Below are positions 53,529 to 61,484 of a stretch of 64,000 nt of DNA, in pieces; within the stretch, counting starts at the first letter, position 1, and each line of letters opens with the position of its first letter. Source of the DNA: Corynebacterium sp. p3-SID1241 (GTDB lineage: Bacteria; Actinomycetota; Actinomycetes; Mycobacteriales; Mycobacteriaceae); the NCBI GenBank assembly GCA_025144025.1, contig JALXWS010000001.1:124001-188000 (forward strand), written 5' to 3'. The notes beneath the pieces are model-generated. The model was not told the DNA's origin and ran no database searches. It saw only the letters and a list, made by a program, of their open reading frames with translations. A program made the position numbers and the translations under genes.

Positions 53529-54025
53529 TGGCTAACGCAATTCCTGCCTCTGTTTCTCGCCGCAAGCGCCTTGTCCTGGCCGGCGACATTTTCCTCGGCC
53601 TGGCCATCATGGCGGCGGCCCTACACTTCTTCGCGCTCGGCTTGTCTAACTTGCTATGGCCAATTGCCGGCATTGCGGCGACTATCTGCACCACGTGGCT
53701 GCGCCAATCCATACGTCACCTCGATGTGCCCACCACGGAGATGGATGAGTACGAGCTGCGCCTGCATACCGACGCCCGCGAGAAGGGGCTCAAGACCGCT
53801 TTAATTACAGCAATAGTGCTCTTCCTTGTCGCTGGTGCCACCGCATTTGGCCTGCAAGCCTTCGGTACGGAGCAGGTCACAGCGGAGGAAGCGACCTCTG
53901 GGGCTAATATCGCCCTCTTCTTTGCCAAGCTCATCTATATCCAACTGCTGTGGATTCCGTTTGCGATAGCCAAGGAATTGGCCAATAAGCTCAACGCGGA
54001 CGAACTGCGCAGCGGCGGCAACTAG
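53528..54025 (+). CDS. Membrane protein paired with an XRE regulator
   Basis: A 165-residue protein with four predicted spans: two near the N-terminus (GDIFLGLAIMAAALHFFALG and WPIAGIAATICTTWL), an acidic central loop DVPTTEMDEYELRLHTDAREKG, and two more spans. The DEYELR-DAREKG loop is typical of small membrane proteins encoded with YgzD-type regulators. No enzymatic motif is seen. It is coupled to the regulator by TAATG and ends four bases inside the convergent dnaE2 stop codon. Confidence 0.75.
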   Translation: MANAIPASVSRRKRLVLAGDIFLGLAIMAAALHFFALGLSNLLWPIAGIAATICTTWLRQSIRHLDVPTTEMDEYELRLHTDAREKGLKTALITAIVLFLVAGATAFGLQAFGTEQVTAEEATSGANIALFFAKLIYIQLLWIPFAIAKELANKLNADELRSGGN

Positions 54026-57000
54026 CGGAAGTCGCGGGAACCGCGGGAGAGGAATTCGCCAAAGTCCAGCGGCTCTAGCTTGTCCGCGACCACACTGACC
54101 GCGCCGGCGGCATTTTGCACGATACCGCGGATCATCATTGCGCGGGCGGTGCGGGCCAGAACTTTATGCCGCGACCACAATCCGGGTGAGACCATCACGT
54201 TCATCAGGCCGGTTTCATCTTCCACGCCCAAAAAGGTCAGGCCAGACGCGGTGCGCGGGCGCTGGCGGTGAGTAATAATGCCGGCGATGCGCACGCGGGT
54301 GCCATCGGGGATATGGGGAAGTTGGGAGGCAGGGAGGACGTCGGCAAGCGAGGCACGCACCAGCTCCATCGGCTGCTGGTTATGCGTTACGCCGGTGGCG
54401 GCGACGTCGGTAGCCATAAGCTCGAAGGCAGACATGCCGGGCAGGTGCGGCGAGGCCAGGGCGGACGTGCCGGGCAACATGCCCTCGCGCTCGGTGGCAG
54501 CAACGCCGGCCTGCCACAACGCCTGGCGACGGTCCAGCCCAAGGCACTCCAACGCCCCGGCAGTGGCCAACGCTTCCACCTGCTCCACGCTGAGATCCGC
54601 CCGGCGCGAAAGATCAGACACGCTAGTAAAAGGCGCGGTCGCCTCTACACGCTCGGCGGCGGACTCCCCCAACCCCTTGATGAGGTTAAGGCCCAAGCGA
54701 ATCTCGGCCGAGCCCGTCGCGCGGGCCTGGGCGCCGGAGTCATTAATGCTTACCGGCAGCACTCGCACGCCGTGGCGCCGGGCATCTTGGATGAGCGACT
54801 GCGGGGAATAAAAGCCCATCGGCTGCGCGCGCAGCAGGCCCACGCAAAACTCCGCCGGGTAGTGGTATTTAAACCACGCGGAAAAATACACTAACGAGGC
54901 AAAGGACTGCGAGTGCGATTCCGGGAAGCCATAGGCTGCAAAGGCCACAATTTTGGTCCACAGCTTATCCGCTACCTCACCCTCGATACCATTGGTCTCG
55001 CGCAGACCGGCATAAAAACGACTGCGCAGCGCGGCCATCTTTTCCGGGGAGCGCTTCGACCCCATGGCGCGGCGCAGATCATCAGCCTCGGCACCGGTGA
55101 AGCCGGCGGCGTCGACCGCGATCTGCATCAACTGCTCCTGGAAGAGCGGGATGCCCAGCGTCTTACCCAGGGACTTTTCCAGCACCGGGTGGTCATAGGT
55201 CACCTCCTCTAAACCATCGCGGCGGCGCAGGTAGGGGTGCACGGATCCGCCTTGGATGGGGCCAGGTCGAATGAGCGCGACCTCGACCACCAGGTCAAAG
55301 AAGCGGCGCGGTTTCAGGCGCGGCAGCGTGGCTAGCTGCGCGCGGGATTCCACCTGGAAGACACCCACCGCATCGGCACGGCAGAGCATGTCATAGACCT
55401 CCGGCTCGGCTAGATCGAGCTCCCACAGGTGCACCTCACGGCCGGTGGTGGCGCGCACGGCATCAATCATGTGGTGCAGCGCCTCCAACATGCCGAGGCC
55501 CAAAAGGTCGAATTTCACCAGGCCAGCGGCCGCACAATCGTCCTTATCCCACTGCAGCACGGAACGATTTTCCATGCGCGCCCATTCCATGGGCACGACG
55601 TCCGCAATGGGCCGATCGCACAGCACCATGCCGCCGGAATGAATTCCTAGGTGGCGGGGCTGGCCGAGGAATTGCTCGGCCAAAGAGGAGACGTCGGCAG
55701 GCGGCTCGGAGGTACCTTTCGACCACGCATCGGCCGAGCCCTGCGGGTAGCCCAGCGCACGCGCGGCATCGCGGATCGCCCCCTTGCGGCGATAGGTAAT
55801 GACATTAGCCACTTGCGCCGCGCGTTCCCGGCCGTGGGTGCGATACGCGTACTGGATAACTTCTTCGCGGCGGCCGGACTCGATGTCGATATCAATATCG
55901 GGCGGCCCATCACGGTCCGGGGAGAGAAAACGCTCGAAAAGCAGCTGCGCAGAGATGGGCTCGGCATTGGTAATGCCCAGCGCGAAGCACACCGCAGAGT
56001 TGGCGGCCGAGCCGCGGCCTTGGCACAGGATATTCTCGCGGCGGCAAAAATCCACCAGGTCGCACACGATCAGGAAGTAGCCGGGGAAGCCCAGCTGTTT
56101 GATGACGCCCAACTCATGCCGAATCTGCTTGCGCGCCGCCTGCCTGATCTCGACCGGGCGCGAAGCATAGCGCTCCTTGGCGCGGCGCCAGACCTCGTAC
56201 TCCAGCCAGCTCATTTCGGTATGCCCCTCCGGCACCGGGAAATGCGGCAGGTTGGGTGCGAGTGCGTCCCAGGTAAAGGAGCATTCGCGAGCTAGGCGCA
56301 CGGTTTCGGCAATAAGCTCCGGCCGATCGGGTAAGAGCTGAGCCATTTGCTCGCCGGACCGCAGCCAGCCGGCCCCCATGGGGTGGGCATGCGGGGCGGC
56401 GGCAGCGAGGGATTCGCGGCGGGCTAAGGCGCGCTTGGCGGCGGCGAGCCGAGCTTGGTCGCGGGTCGCGGCCGCAGGCCGTGCGGTTGCGATAGCCCGC
56501 AGGTTATTGTACCTATCAAGAAAATGGTACCGATCCGCATCTTCGGGGGACATGCTGCACGAATATTCGAGAACTATGCTGTCTATTTTTATTCTTTCGA
56601 GCAAGTTATCGATTGCCACCAATGCTTCCGGCCCTACTAGGAAGAAGCATTCATCTTCTAGTTCGCGCGCCACCTCATCCAAGGGCGGGTAAGCCACTTG
56701 CCCCTTCTCCCCCGCCTCCATCCGGGCGCGGGCAATGAGTCGCGATAGGCGGCGATAACCCTCCGGCGTGCGCGCCAGCACGGTCACCGGAGCCTCCACA
56801 AGGGATAACTCCGCTCCATATATGGCCGGAAGCCCTGTTCTAGCAGCGGATTCGGCAAATTTCATCAAACCGTAACAGCCATCGCGATCCACGATAGCCA
56901 ACCCTTCGAGCCCTAGCTCCACGGCCCGAGCCACCAGCTCCTCCGGCTCGGCGGCGCCGTCGAGGAAGCTATACGAACTTACCGCGTGCAGCTCCGCAAA

Positions 57001-57141
57001 GGGGACAGCGGAATGGCCGCGCTGAGCAGAATCCGCTGGCCCATGAAGGTGATTAACCGGCACGGGTGCGGCAGATTCGCGGCCAGAGAGAATGCGCTCC
57101 ACCCGCGACCACGACAGTGCTTTTCCACCATTAAATTCCAC
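54022..57141 (-). CDS. dnaE2: Error-prone DNA polymerase III alpha subunit
   Basis: A 1039-residue C-family polymerase, the translesion polymerase of the DnaE2-ImuB-ImuA' mutasome. The N-terminal PHP domain starts with FAELHAVSSYSFLDGAAEPEEL; the palm has the catalytic Asp in PPDIDIDIESGRREE and KFDLLGLGMLEALHHM; the helix-hairpin-helix region is followed by an OB fold near the C-terminus (VRIAGIITHRQRPRTASG). Compared with DnaE1 it lacks the long tau-binding C-terminus. The GTG at 57141 is the likely start. A LexA-type box lies 16 bases upstream at 57158-57173, consistent with SOS induction. Confidence 0.96.
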   Translation of the reverse strand: MEFNGGKALSWSRVERILSGRESAAPVPVNHLHGPADSAQRGHSAVPFAELHAVSSYSFLDGAAEPEELVARAVELGLEGLAIVDRDGCYGLMKFAESAARTGLPAIYGAELSLVEAPVTVLARTPEGYRRLSRLIARARMEAGEKGQVAYPPLDEVARELEDECFFLVGPEALVAIDNLLERIKIDSIVLEYSCSMSPEDADRYHFLDRYNNLRAIATARPAAATRDQARLAAAKRALARRESLAAAAPHAHPMGAGWLRSGEQMAQLLPDRPELIAETVRLARECSFTWDALAPNLPHFPVPEGHTEMSWLEYEVWRRAKERYASRPVEIRQAARKQIRHELGVIKQLGFPGYFLIVCDLVDFCRRENILCQGRGSAANSAVCFALGITNAEPISAQLLFERFLSPDRDGPPDIDIDIESGRREEVIQYAYRTHGRERAAQVANVITYRRKGAIRDAARALGYPQGSADAWSKGTSEPPADVSSLAEQFLGQPRHLGIHSGGMVLCDRPIADVVPMEWARMENRSVLQWDKDDCAAAGLVKFDLLGLGMLEALHHMIDAVRATTGREVHLWELDLAEPEVYDMLCRADAVGVFQVESRAQLATLPRLKPRRFFDLVVEVALIRPGPIQGGSVHPYLRRRDGLEEVTYDHPVLEKSLGKTLGIPLFQEQLMQIAVDAAGFTGAEADDLRRAMGSKRSPEKMAALRSRFYAGLRETNGIEGEVADKLWTKIVAFAAYGFPESHSQSFASLVYFSAWFKYHYPAEFCVGLLRAQPMGFYSPQSLIQDARRHGVRVLPVSINDSGAQARATGSAEIRLGLNLIKGLGESAAERVEATAPFTSVSDLSRRADLSVEQVEALATAGALECLGLDRRQALWQAGVAATEREGMLPGTSALASPHLPGMSAFELMATDVAATGVTHNQQPMELVRASLADVLPASQLPHIPDGTRVRIAGIITHRQRPRTASGLTFLGVEDETGLMNVMVSPGLWSRHKVLARTARAMMIRGIVQNAAGAVSVVADKLEPLDFGEFLSRGSRDFR

Positions 57142-57157
57142 CCCACACAGCGTAATA

Positions 57158-57173
57158 TCGAAATATTGTTCTA
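57158..57173 (-). promoter_or_regulatory. LexA (SOS) box of dnaE2
   Basis: TCGAAATATTGTTCTA matches 12 of the 14 defined positions of the corynebacterial LexA consensus TCGAA(A/C)ANNTGTTCGA as I recall it. It lies 17 bases before the dnaE2 start, overlapping the expected promoter. Confidence 0.75.
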
Positions 57174-57277
57174 TACAAGCCCGTAAGACGTGATGCCGAC
57201 AATAGACAAAGCGGTTCGCCGATTGCTAAGTTGCTAGACAGTCAATTTATTTCCACTCCTACAAGAAGGGGAACCCC

Positions 57278-58135
57278 ATGCAGATCCGTCGCGTAGTGGC
57301 TGCCGCTGCCGCTGTAACCATCGCTGCCACCAGCTTGGTGGCCTGCTCCTCCGATGATTCCAAGTCCATCAAGGTGGGCACCACCGACGACGCCAAGAAG
57401 GCGTGGGTAGCGTTCGAGCAGGAAGCGAAGAACGCTGGCTATGACATTGAAATCCAGCCTTTCGCAGATTACAACACCCCAAACCAGGCCCTGGACCAGG
57501 GCGAGTTGGATACCAATAACTTCCAGCACCTGAAGTTCCTAGCGGAGTACAACCACGGCAATGACACCAACCTGGTGCCTATCGTGGCCACCGAAATCGT
57601 GCCGCTGGCACTGTTTTGGAAGGACCACGACTCCCTCGACGGCATCGAGGGCGAGGAAGTCGCCATCCCGAATGACTCCACCAACCAGGCCCGCGCCATT
57701 AACGTGCTAGTCCAGGCCGGCCTTCTTACCCTGAAGGATAAGGACAACTTGGAGCCCACCCCGCTGGATATTGATGAAAAGAAGTCCAAGGTCAAGGTCA
57801 CCCCGGTAGACGCTGCACAGACCACGTCCGCGCACGGCGAGGGCACCCCAGCCATCATCAATAACTCCTTCCTGGAGCGCGCCGGCATCGATCCGAAGAC
57901 CGCCATCTTCCAAGACGATCCAAATTCTGAAGAAGCAGAACCGTACATCAACGTCTTTGCCGTCCGCGAGGAAGACGCAGACAACGAAGACATCAAGAAG
58001 CTCGCCGAGCTATGGCACACCGACGCCGTTCAAAAGGGCGTCGACGAAGACTCCGCCGGCACCTCCGTCCAGGTGGAGCGCAGCCAGGAGGATCTGCAGA
58101 AGATCCTAGATAAGCTCGAAGCAGATCTGGACTAA
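57278..58135 (+). CDS. metQ: MetQ/NlpA-family substrate-binding lipoprotein
   Basis: A 285-residue extracellular lipoprotein that captures methionine for the MetNI transporter. The signal peptide ends in lipobox LVAC (Cys24). The mature part has the NlpA-fold motifs: VGTTDDAKKAWVAFEQEAK, LDQGELDTNNFQHLKFL, VATEIVPLALFWKDHDSL and GTPAIINNSFLERAG. GAAGGGG upstream of the ATG is a strong ribosome site. It is the first gene of metQNI, separated from metN by a hairpin, which would allow more binding protein than transporter. Two TAGAC half-sites (57203 and 57235) are too incomplete to call McbR operators. Confidence 0.92.
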   Translation: MQIRRVVAAAAAVTIAATSLVACSSDDSKSIKVGTTDDAKKAWVAFEQEAKNAGYDIEIQPFADYNTPNQALDQGELDTNNFQHLKFLAEYNHGNDTNLVPIVATEIVPLALFWKDHDSLDGIEGEEVAIPNDSTNQARAINVLVQAGLLTLKDKDNLEPTPLDIDEKKSKVKVTPVDAAQTTSAHGEGTPAIINNSFLERAGIDPKTAIFQDDPNSEEAEPYINVFAVREEDADNEDIKKLAELWHTDAVQKGVDEDSAGTSVQVERSQEDLQKILDKLEADLD

Positions 58136-58148
58136 TCACCCTTGCTTT

Positions 58149-58173
58149 ACCCCGCCGGAGCCCCCGGCGGGGT
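58149..58173 (+). terminator. Intra-operon hairpin between metQ and metN
   Basis: A 10-bp perfect GC-rich stem (ACCCCGCCGG at 58149-58158 with CCGGCGGGGT at 58164-58173) and the loop AGCCC, then only TT. It is probably a partial terminator or mRNA-stabilising 3' end for metQ. Confidence 0.75.
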
Positions 58174-58204
58174 TTGGCACTTTCCTAGCTAAGGACGCAA
58201 ACAC

Positions 58205-59242
58205 GTGGCAGATTCCACTCAACGCGGCACCCGCATCGAGTTCCGCGAGATCACCAAGGTCTTTAAACAGAAAAAGGCACGAGTCAAGGCCCTCGACAAT
58301 GTCTCCATGACCATCGAGCCCGGCGAAATCGTCGGCATCATTGGCTATTCCGGCGCCGGCAAGTCCACCCTCGTGCGCATGATCAACGGTTTGGACACCC
58401 CGTCCGCGGGCGAGCTACTGCTTGATGACACCAATATCGTCGGCATGTCCGAGAAGAAGCTGCGCGGCATTCGCCGCAATATTGGCATGATCTTCCAGCA
58501 GTTCAACCTGATGAACTCACGCACCGCGGCGGGCAATATTGAATACCCGCTGCAGCTGCAGGGCGTCGGCAAGCAGGAGCGCACCCAGCGCGTGCAGGAG
58601 CTACTGGAATTCGTCGGCCTGGGAGACAAGGGCAAGAGCTACCCGGAGCAGCTTTCCGGCGGCCAGAAGCAGCGCGTTGGCATTGCCCGTGCGCTGGCCA
58701 CCAACCCTTCGCTGCTGCTTGCCGACGAAGCCACTTCCGCCCTCGACCCCACCACCACGCAGGAAGTCCTCGACCTGCTGCGCCGGGTAAACAAGGAATT
58801 CGGCATCACCATTGTGGTTATTACCCACGAGATGGAAGTCGTTCGCTCCATCGCCGATAAGGTCGCCGTGATGGAAAACGGCCGCGTAGTGGAACAAGGC
58901 AGTGTCTACGAGGTCTTCTCCAACCCGCAGACCTCCGTGGCCGCCAAGTTCGTGGCTACCTCGCTGCGCAACGAGCCCGACGTCGTAGAAACCGATGACC
59001 TGCTCGCGCACGAAGGCCGTCTGTTTACCATCAACCTCACCGAAGAATCCGGCTTCTTTACCGCTGCCGCTCGCCTCAAGGAGGCCGGCGTATCCATCGC
59101 CGTCGTCCACGGCGGCATCACCACGCTGCAGCAACATTCCTTCGGCAAGCTGACCGTGCGGCTTAGCGGCGATAATAACGCCATCGAGGAGTTCTACCGC
59201 ACGCTTTCTACCACCACCCAGATTGAGGAGATTGCACGATGA
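58205..59242 (+). CDS. metN: Methionine ABC transporter ATP-binding protein
   Basis: A 345-residue ATPase: Walker A GYSGAGKS, Q-loop FQQFNLM, signature QLSGGQKQRVGIARAL, Walker B LLLADEATSALD and switch ITHEM. The C-terminal 90 residues are the NIL domain (RLFTINLTEESGFFTAAARLKEAGV and IAVVHGGITTLQQHSFG), which binds methionine and feedback-inhibits transport in MetN proteins. The GTG at 58205 has AAGGA upstream. It is coupled to metI through ATGA. Together with MetX-MetY elsewhere in the window, it covers both synthesis and uptake of methionine. Confidence 0.96.
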   Translation: MADSTQRGTRIEFREITKVFKQKKARVKALDNVSMTIEPGEIVGIIGYSGAGKSTLVRMINGLDTPSAGELLLDDTNIVGMSEKKLRGIRRNIGMIFQQFNLMNSRTAAGNIEYPLQLQGVGKQERTQRVQELLEFVGLGDKGKSYPEQLSGGQKQRVGIARALATNPSLLLADEATSALDPTTTQEVLDLLRRVNKEFGITIVVITHEMEVVRSIADKVAVMENGRVVEQGSVYEVFSNPQTSVAAKFVATSLRNEPDVVETDDLLAHEGRLFTINLTEESGFFTAAARLKEAGVSIAVVHGGITTLQQHSFGKLTVRLSGDNNAIEEFYRTLSTTTQIEEIAR

Positions 59243-59919
59243 CCGTCACCAACCTCGCCCAAGCCGACTGGGACCGCCTTGGCCCCTCGCTCGCCGATGC
59301 CATCGTCGACACCCTCATCATGGTCTCGACCACCCTGATCATTTCCGGCATCCTCGGCCTTGGTCTGGGCATGCTGCTCTACACCACCCGCACGGGCGGC
59401 ATCCTGCAAAACAGGTTTGTCTACGTCATTGTTAACCTGCTGGTGAACTTCGTCCGCCCCATCCCGTTCATCATTTTGCTGGCCTTTGCCCAGCCGTTGA
59501 CCGTCGCTGTAATGGGCGGTTCCATCGGCCGCGGCCCAGCCACCTTCGTCATGGTGATCGCCGCAACCTTCTCCGTGGCCCGCGTGGTGGAGCAAAACCT
59601 CGTGGCCATCGACCCCGGTGTTATCGAAGCCGCTCGCTCCATGGGCGCCTCGCCGTGGAAGATCATCACCTCCGTGATCGTTCCGGAGGCCCTCGGCCCG
59701 CTGATTCTGGGCTACACCTTCCTATTCATCGCCATCGTGGACATGTCGGCTATGGCCGGCTACGTCGGCGGCGGCGGCTTGGGCGACTTTGCTATCGTCT
59801 ACGGCTACCGCGCCTTCGAGTGGGAAGTCACTGTCGTGGCTACGCTCATCATCATCGTGCTGGTGCAGGCCGCGCAGTTCTTCGGCAACTGGCTATCCTC
59901 CAAGGTCATGCGCCGCTAG
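59239..59919 (+). CDS. metI: Methionine ABC transporter permease
   Basis: A 226-residue permease with five to six spans. The coupling (EAA-like) loop EAARSMGASPWKIITSVIVPEALGP lies around residue 135, and GYVGGGGLGDFAIVYGYRAFE toward the C-terminus is characteristic of MetI. It is the last gene of metQNI and overlaps metN by four bases. Expected regulation is by methionine, through McbR in this genus, but no complete site is visible. No convincing terminator follows; a CTTGCCGAC word sits directly after the stop. Confidence 0.96.
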   Translation: MTVTNLAQADWDRLGPSLADAIVDTLIMVSTTLIISGILGLGLGMLLYTTRTGGILQNRFVYVIVNLLVNFVRPIPFIILLAFAQPLTVAVMGGSIGRGPATFVMVIAATFSVARVVEQNLVAIDPGVIEAARSMGASPWKIITSVIVPEALGPLILGYTFLFIAIVDMSAMAGYVGGGGLGDFAIVYGYRAFEWEVTVVATLIIIVLVQAAQFFGNWLSSKVMRR

Positions 59920-59955
59920 CCCCCGCTTGCCGACGCCGCCCCCGCCCCGCGCGGC

Positions 59956-60816
59956 CTACTCCGCGACCGGCTCCACGCCGGTCGCTACGATGGCTTGGCC
60001 TTTCTTCGGCGCATCGCCGCACGAAGAGACCACGCCTTCTACCTCGCGCTCCTCGAGCGCCACGCGCCAGCGCCGGCCGTTAGCGTGGCTGACCACGCCG
60101 TCATCTGCGGCGATGAGCTGGCCGTAAGCGAGGTCCTCGCCGACGTCGATAAGCGAGCGGGCCACTGCCAACTCCGCCACCTGGCCGCGCGGGCCGAAAA
60201 TCCCGCGCCCGCGATTCGCCGGGTAGAAATACTTCCCCTTCGCCGCCGCCGCAATCATCTGCGCGGCGACTTCTTTATTCATACGGCCAAAGGAATAGCC
60301 CCACGGCATGAGCATGACCGATGGTGCGAACCGGTGGCCCTTGGTGTGCGAGGTCTCCCACACCAAATCCGGGTAATCCGCCACCAGCTCTGCCGCCAGC
60401 GGCCGACCTTTGACCGCGCAACAAGTATCGCGCTTCGCATGCGTGCACACCAGCACCAGCGGTCTCTCCAGCGCACCGCCCCCATTGCGGCCAGGACCGG
60501 TCAGATCTAAATCAAGGATCTTCTCCGGCCCTGTCAATAGCACGAGCTCCATAACTCCCTGTTCGGCCCACACCAGGTAGCAGCGGTGCATCTTGCCTAC
60601 TTGTCGGCCATCGCGGCCCGGCCGGCGAATAAGCTGCAGCCCCGCCGCTCCCTTCAATTTGGCCTTGAGCTGCGCCGTAAGGTCCGGCCCAAAGGTATCG
60701 CCGTCCAGCACGTCGCGCGACCATCCGCCCGGCCACTCAAAAAGCACATAGACGGATTCCTTCTTCGCCGTGCCCGGCAGCGGCTCTACCTGGATATCTG
60801 AACAGAACTCGGTCAT
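59956..60816 (-). CDS. Sucrase/ferredoxin-like (thioredoxin-fold) protein
   Basis: A 286-residue member of the sucrase/ferredoxin-like family. The conserved ligand region is LVCTHAKRDTCCAVKGRPLA (several Cys and His likely to hold an Fe-S cluster), followed by VWETSHTKGHRFAPSVMLMPWG. The name comes from an early annotation; sucrose cleavage is not established. TAGGCT (60829-60824, minus strand) lies seven bases before the ATG, so the message is probably leaderless. A DtxR-like box overlaps this promoter, suggesting iron control, consistent with an Fe-S protein. This is inference from motif resemblance. Confidence 0.85.
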   Translation of the reverse strand: MTEFCSDIQVEPLPGTAKKESVYVLFEWPGGWSRDVLDGDTFGPDLTAQLKAKLKGAAGLQLIRRPGRDGRQVGKMHRCYLVWAEQGVMELVLLTGPEKILDLDLTGPGRNGGGALERPLVLVCTHAKRDTCCAVKGRPLAAELVADYPDLVWETSHTKGHRFAPSVMLMPWGYSFGRMNKEVAAQMIAAAAKGKYFYPANRGRGIFGPRGQVAELAVARSLIDVGEDLAYGQLIAADDGVVSHANGRRWRVALEEREVEGVVSSCGDAPKKGQAIVATGVEPVAE

Positions 60817-60835
60817 ATACCTAAGCCTAACCTTT
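60817..60835. promoter_or_regulatory. DtxR-like iron box
   Basis: ATACCTAAGCCTAACCTTT matches 15 of 19 positions of the DtxR consensus TWAGGTWAGSCTAACCTWA. It sits on the -10 box of the sucrase/ferredoxin-like gene and about 90 bases before the divergent lipoprotein gene. Confidence 0.45.
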
Positions 60836-60926
60836 CTGCATTTCAGCTCACACCCTTGGCAACAATTCAGCCACGAAGCACCCCCTCAGCTATACACTTC
60901 ACGGCCGAAAATATAACCTAGGGGAC

Positions 60927-61484
60927 ATGTTGAAAGTCCGTCTCGCCGCAACGCTTCTCGTCGCAGCTTTCCTCAGCGGTTGCGCCGCCCAAGAGACGGA
61001 CCGCACCACCATGGCCGCATCCGCAGAAAACTCCCAAATCAACCCGTTGGGCCAGGCCAATATGGAGATGAAAACCCTGCGCCCAAAGGCGCCGTCCGAA
61101 CTAACGGTGACCGATGTGCGCATCGGCCAGCACGAAGGCTTCGAGCGCGTCGTCTTTGAACTCGACGGCGGTGGCACGCCCGGATGGTTCGTGGACTACG
61201 CTGACACGCCTACGCAGCAGGGTTCTGGCAAGACTATTGACCACTCCGGCGATACCGCGCTCAATGTCAATATTGACGGCGTGGTCTACCCCTTCGAAGC
61301 CGGCAAAGACGACCCCCGCATCGGCGTAGTAGATGCGCCCACGGAGGGAATTGTCACCCAAGTGGTCAACGGCGGCACCTTTGAAGGTCGCCGCCAGTTC
61401 GTCATCGGCATGAACGCCCGCAAGCCTTACTCCGTGCAGGTGCTCGATAACCCCACCCGCCTCGTGGTCGATATTCGCGATTAA
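60927..61484 (+). CDS. AMIN-like domain lipoprotein
   Basis: A 185-residue secreted lipoprotein. Signal peptide with lipobox LSGC (Cys19), then a Thr/Ser/Asn-rich linker and a beta-rich domain of the AMIN-like type, with VTDVRIGQHEGFERVVFELDG near the start and VLDNPTRLVVDIRD at the end, a pattern seen in cell-wall-associated AMIN domains. It probably sits on the outer leaflet and may bind cell-wall components. AGGGGA precedes the ATG at short spacing, with TATAAC as a possible -10. It ends four bases inside the convergent imuB stop. Confidence 0.85.
   Translation: MLKVRLAATLLVAAFLSGCAAQETDRTTMAASAENSQINPLGQANMEMKTLRPKAPSELTVTDVRIGQHEGFERVVFELDGGGTPGWFVDYADTPTQQGSGKTIDHSGDTALNVNIDGVVYPFEAGKDDPRIGVVDAPTEGIVTQVVNGGTFEGRRQFVIGMNARKPYSVQVLDNPTRLVVDIRD

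Noticed and set aside
57198..57245. McbR operator before metQ
   Set aside because: Two TAGAC half-sites are present, but no GTCTA arm at the required six-base spacing.
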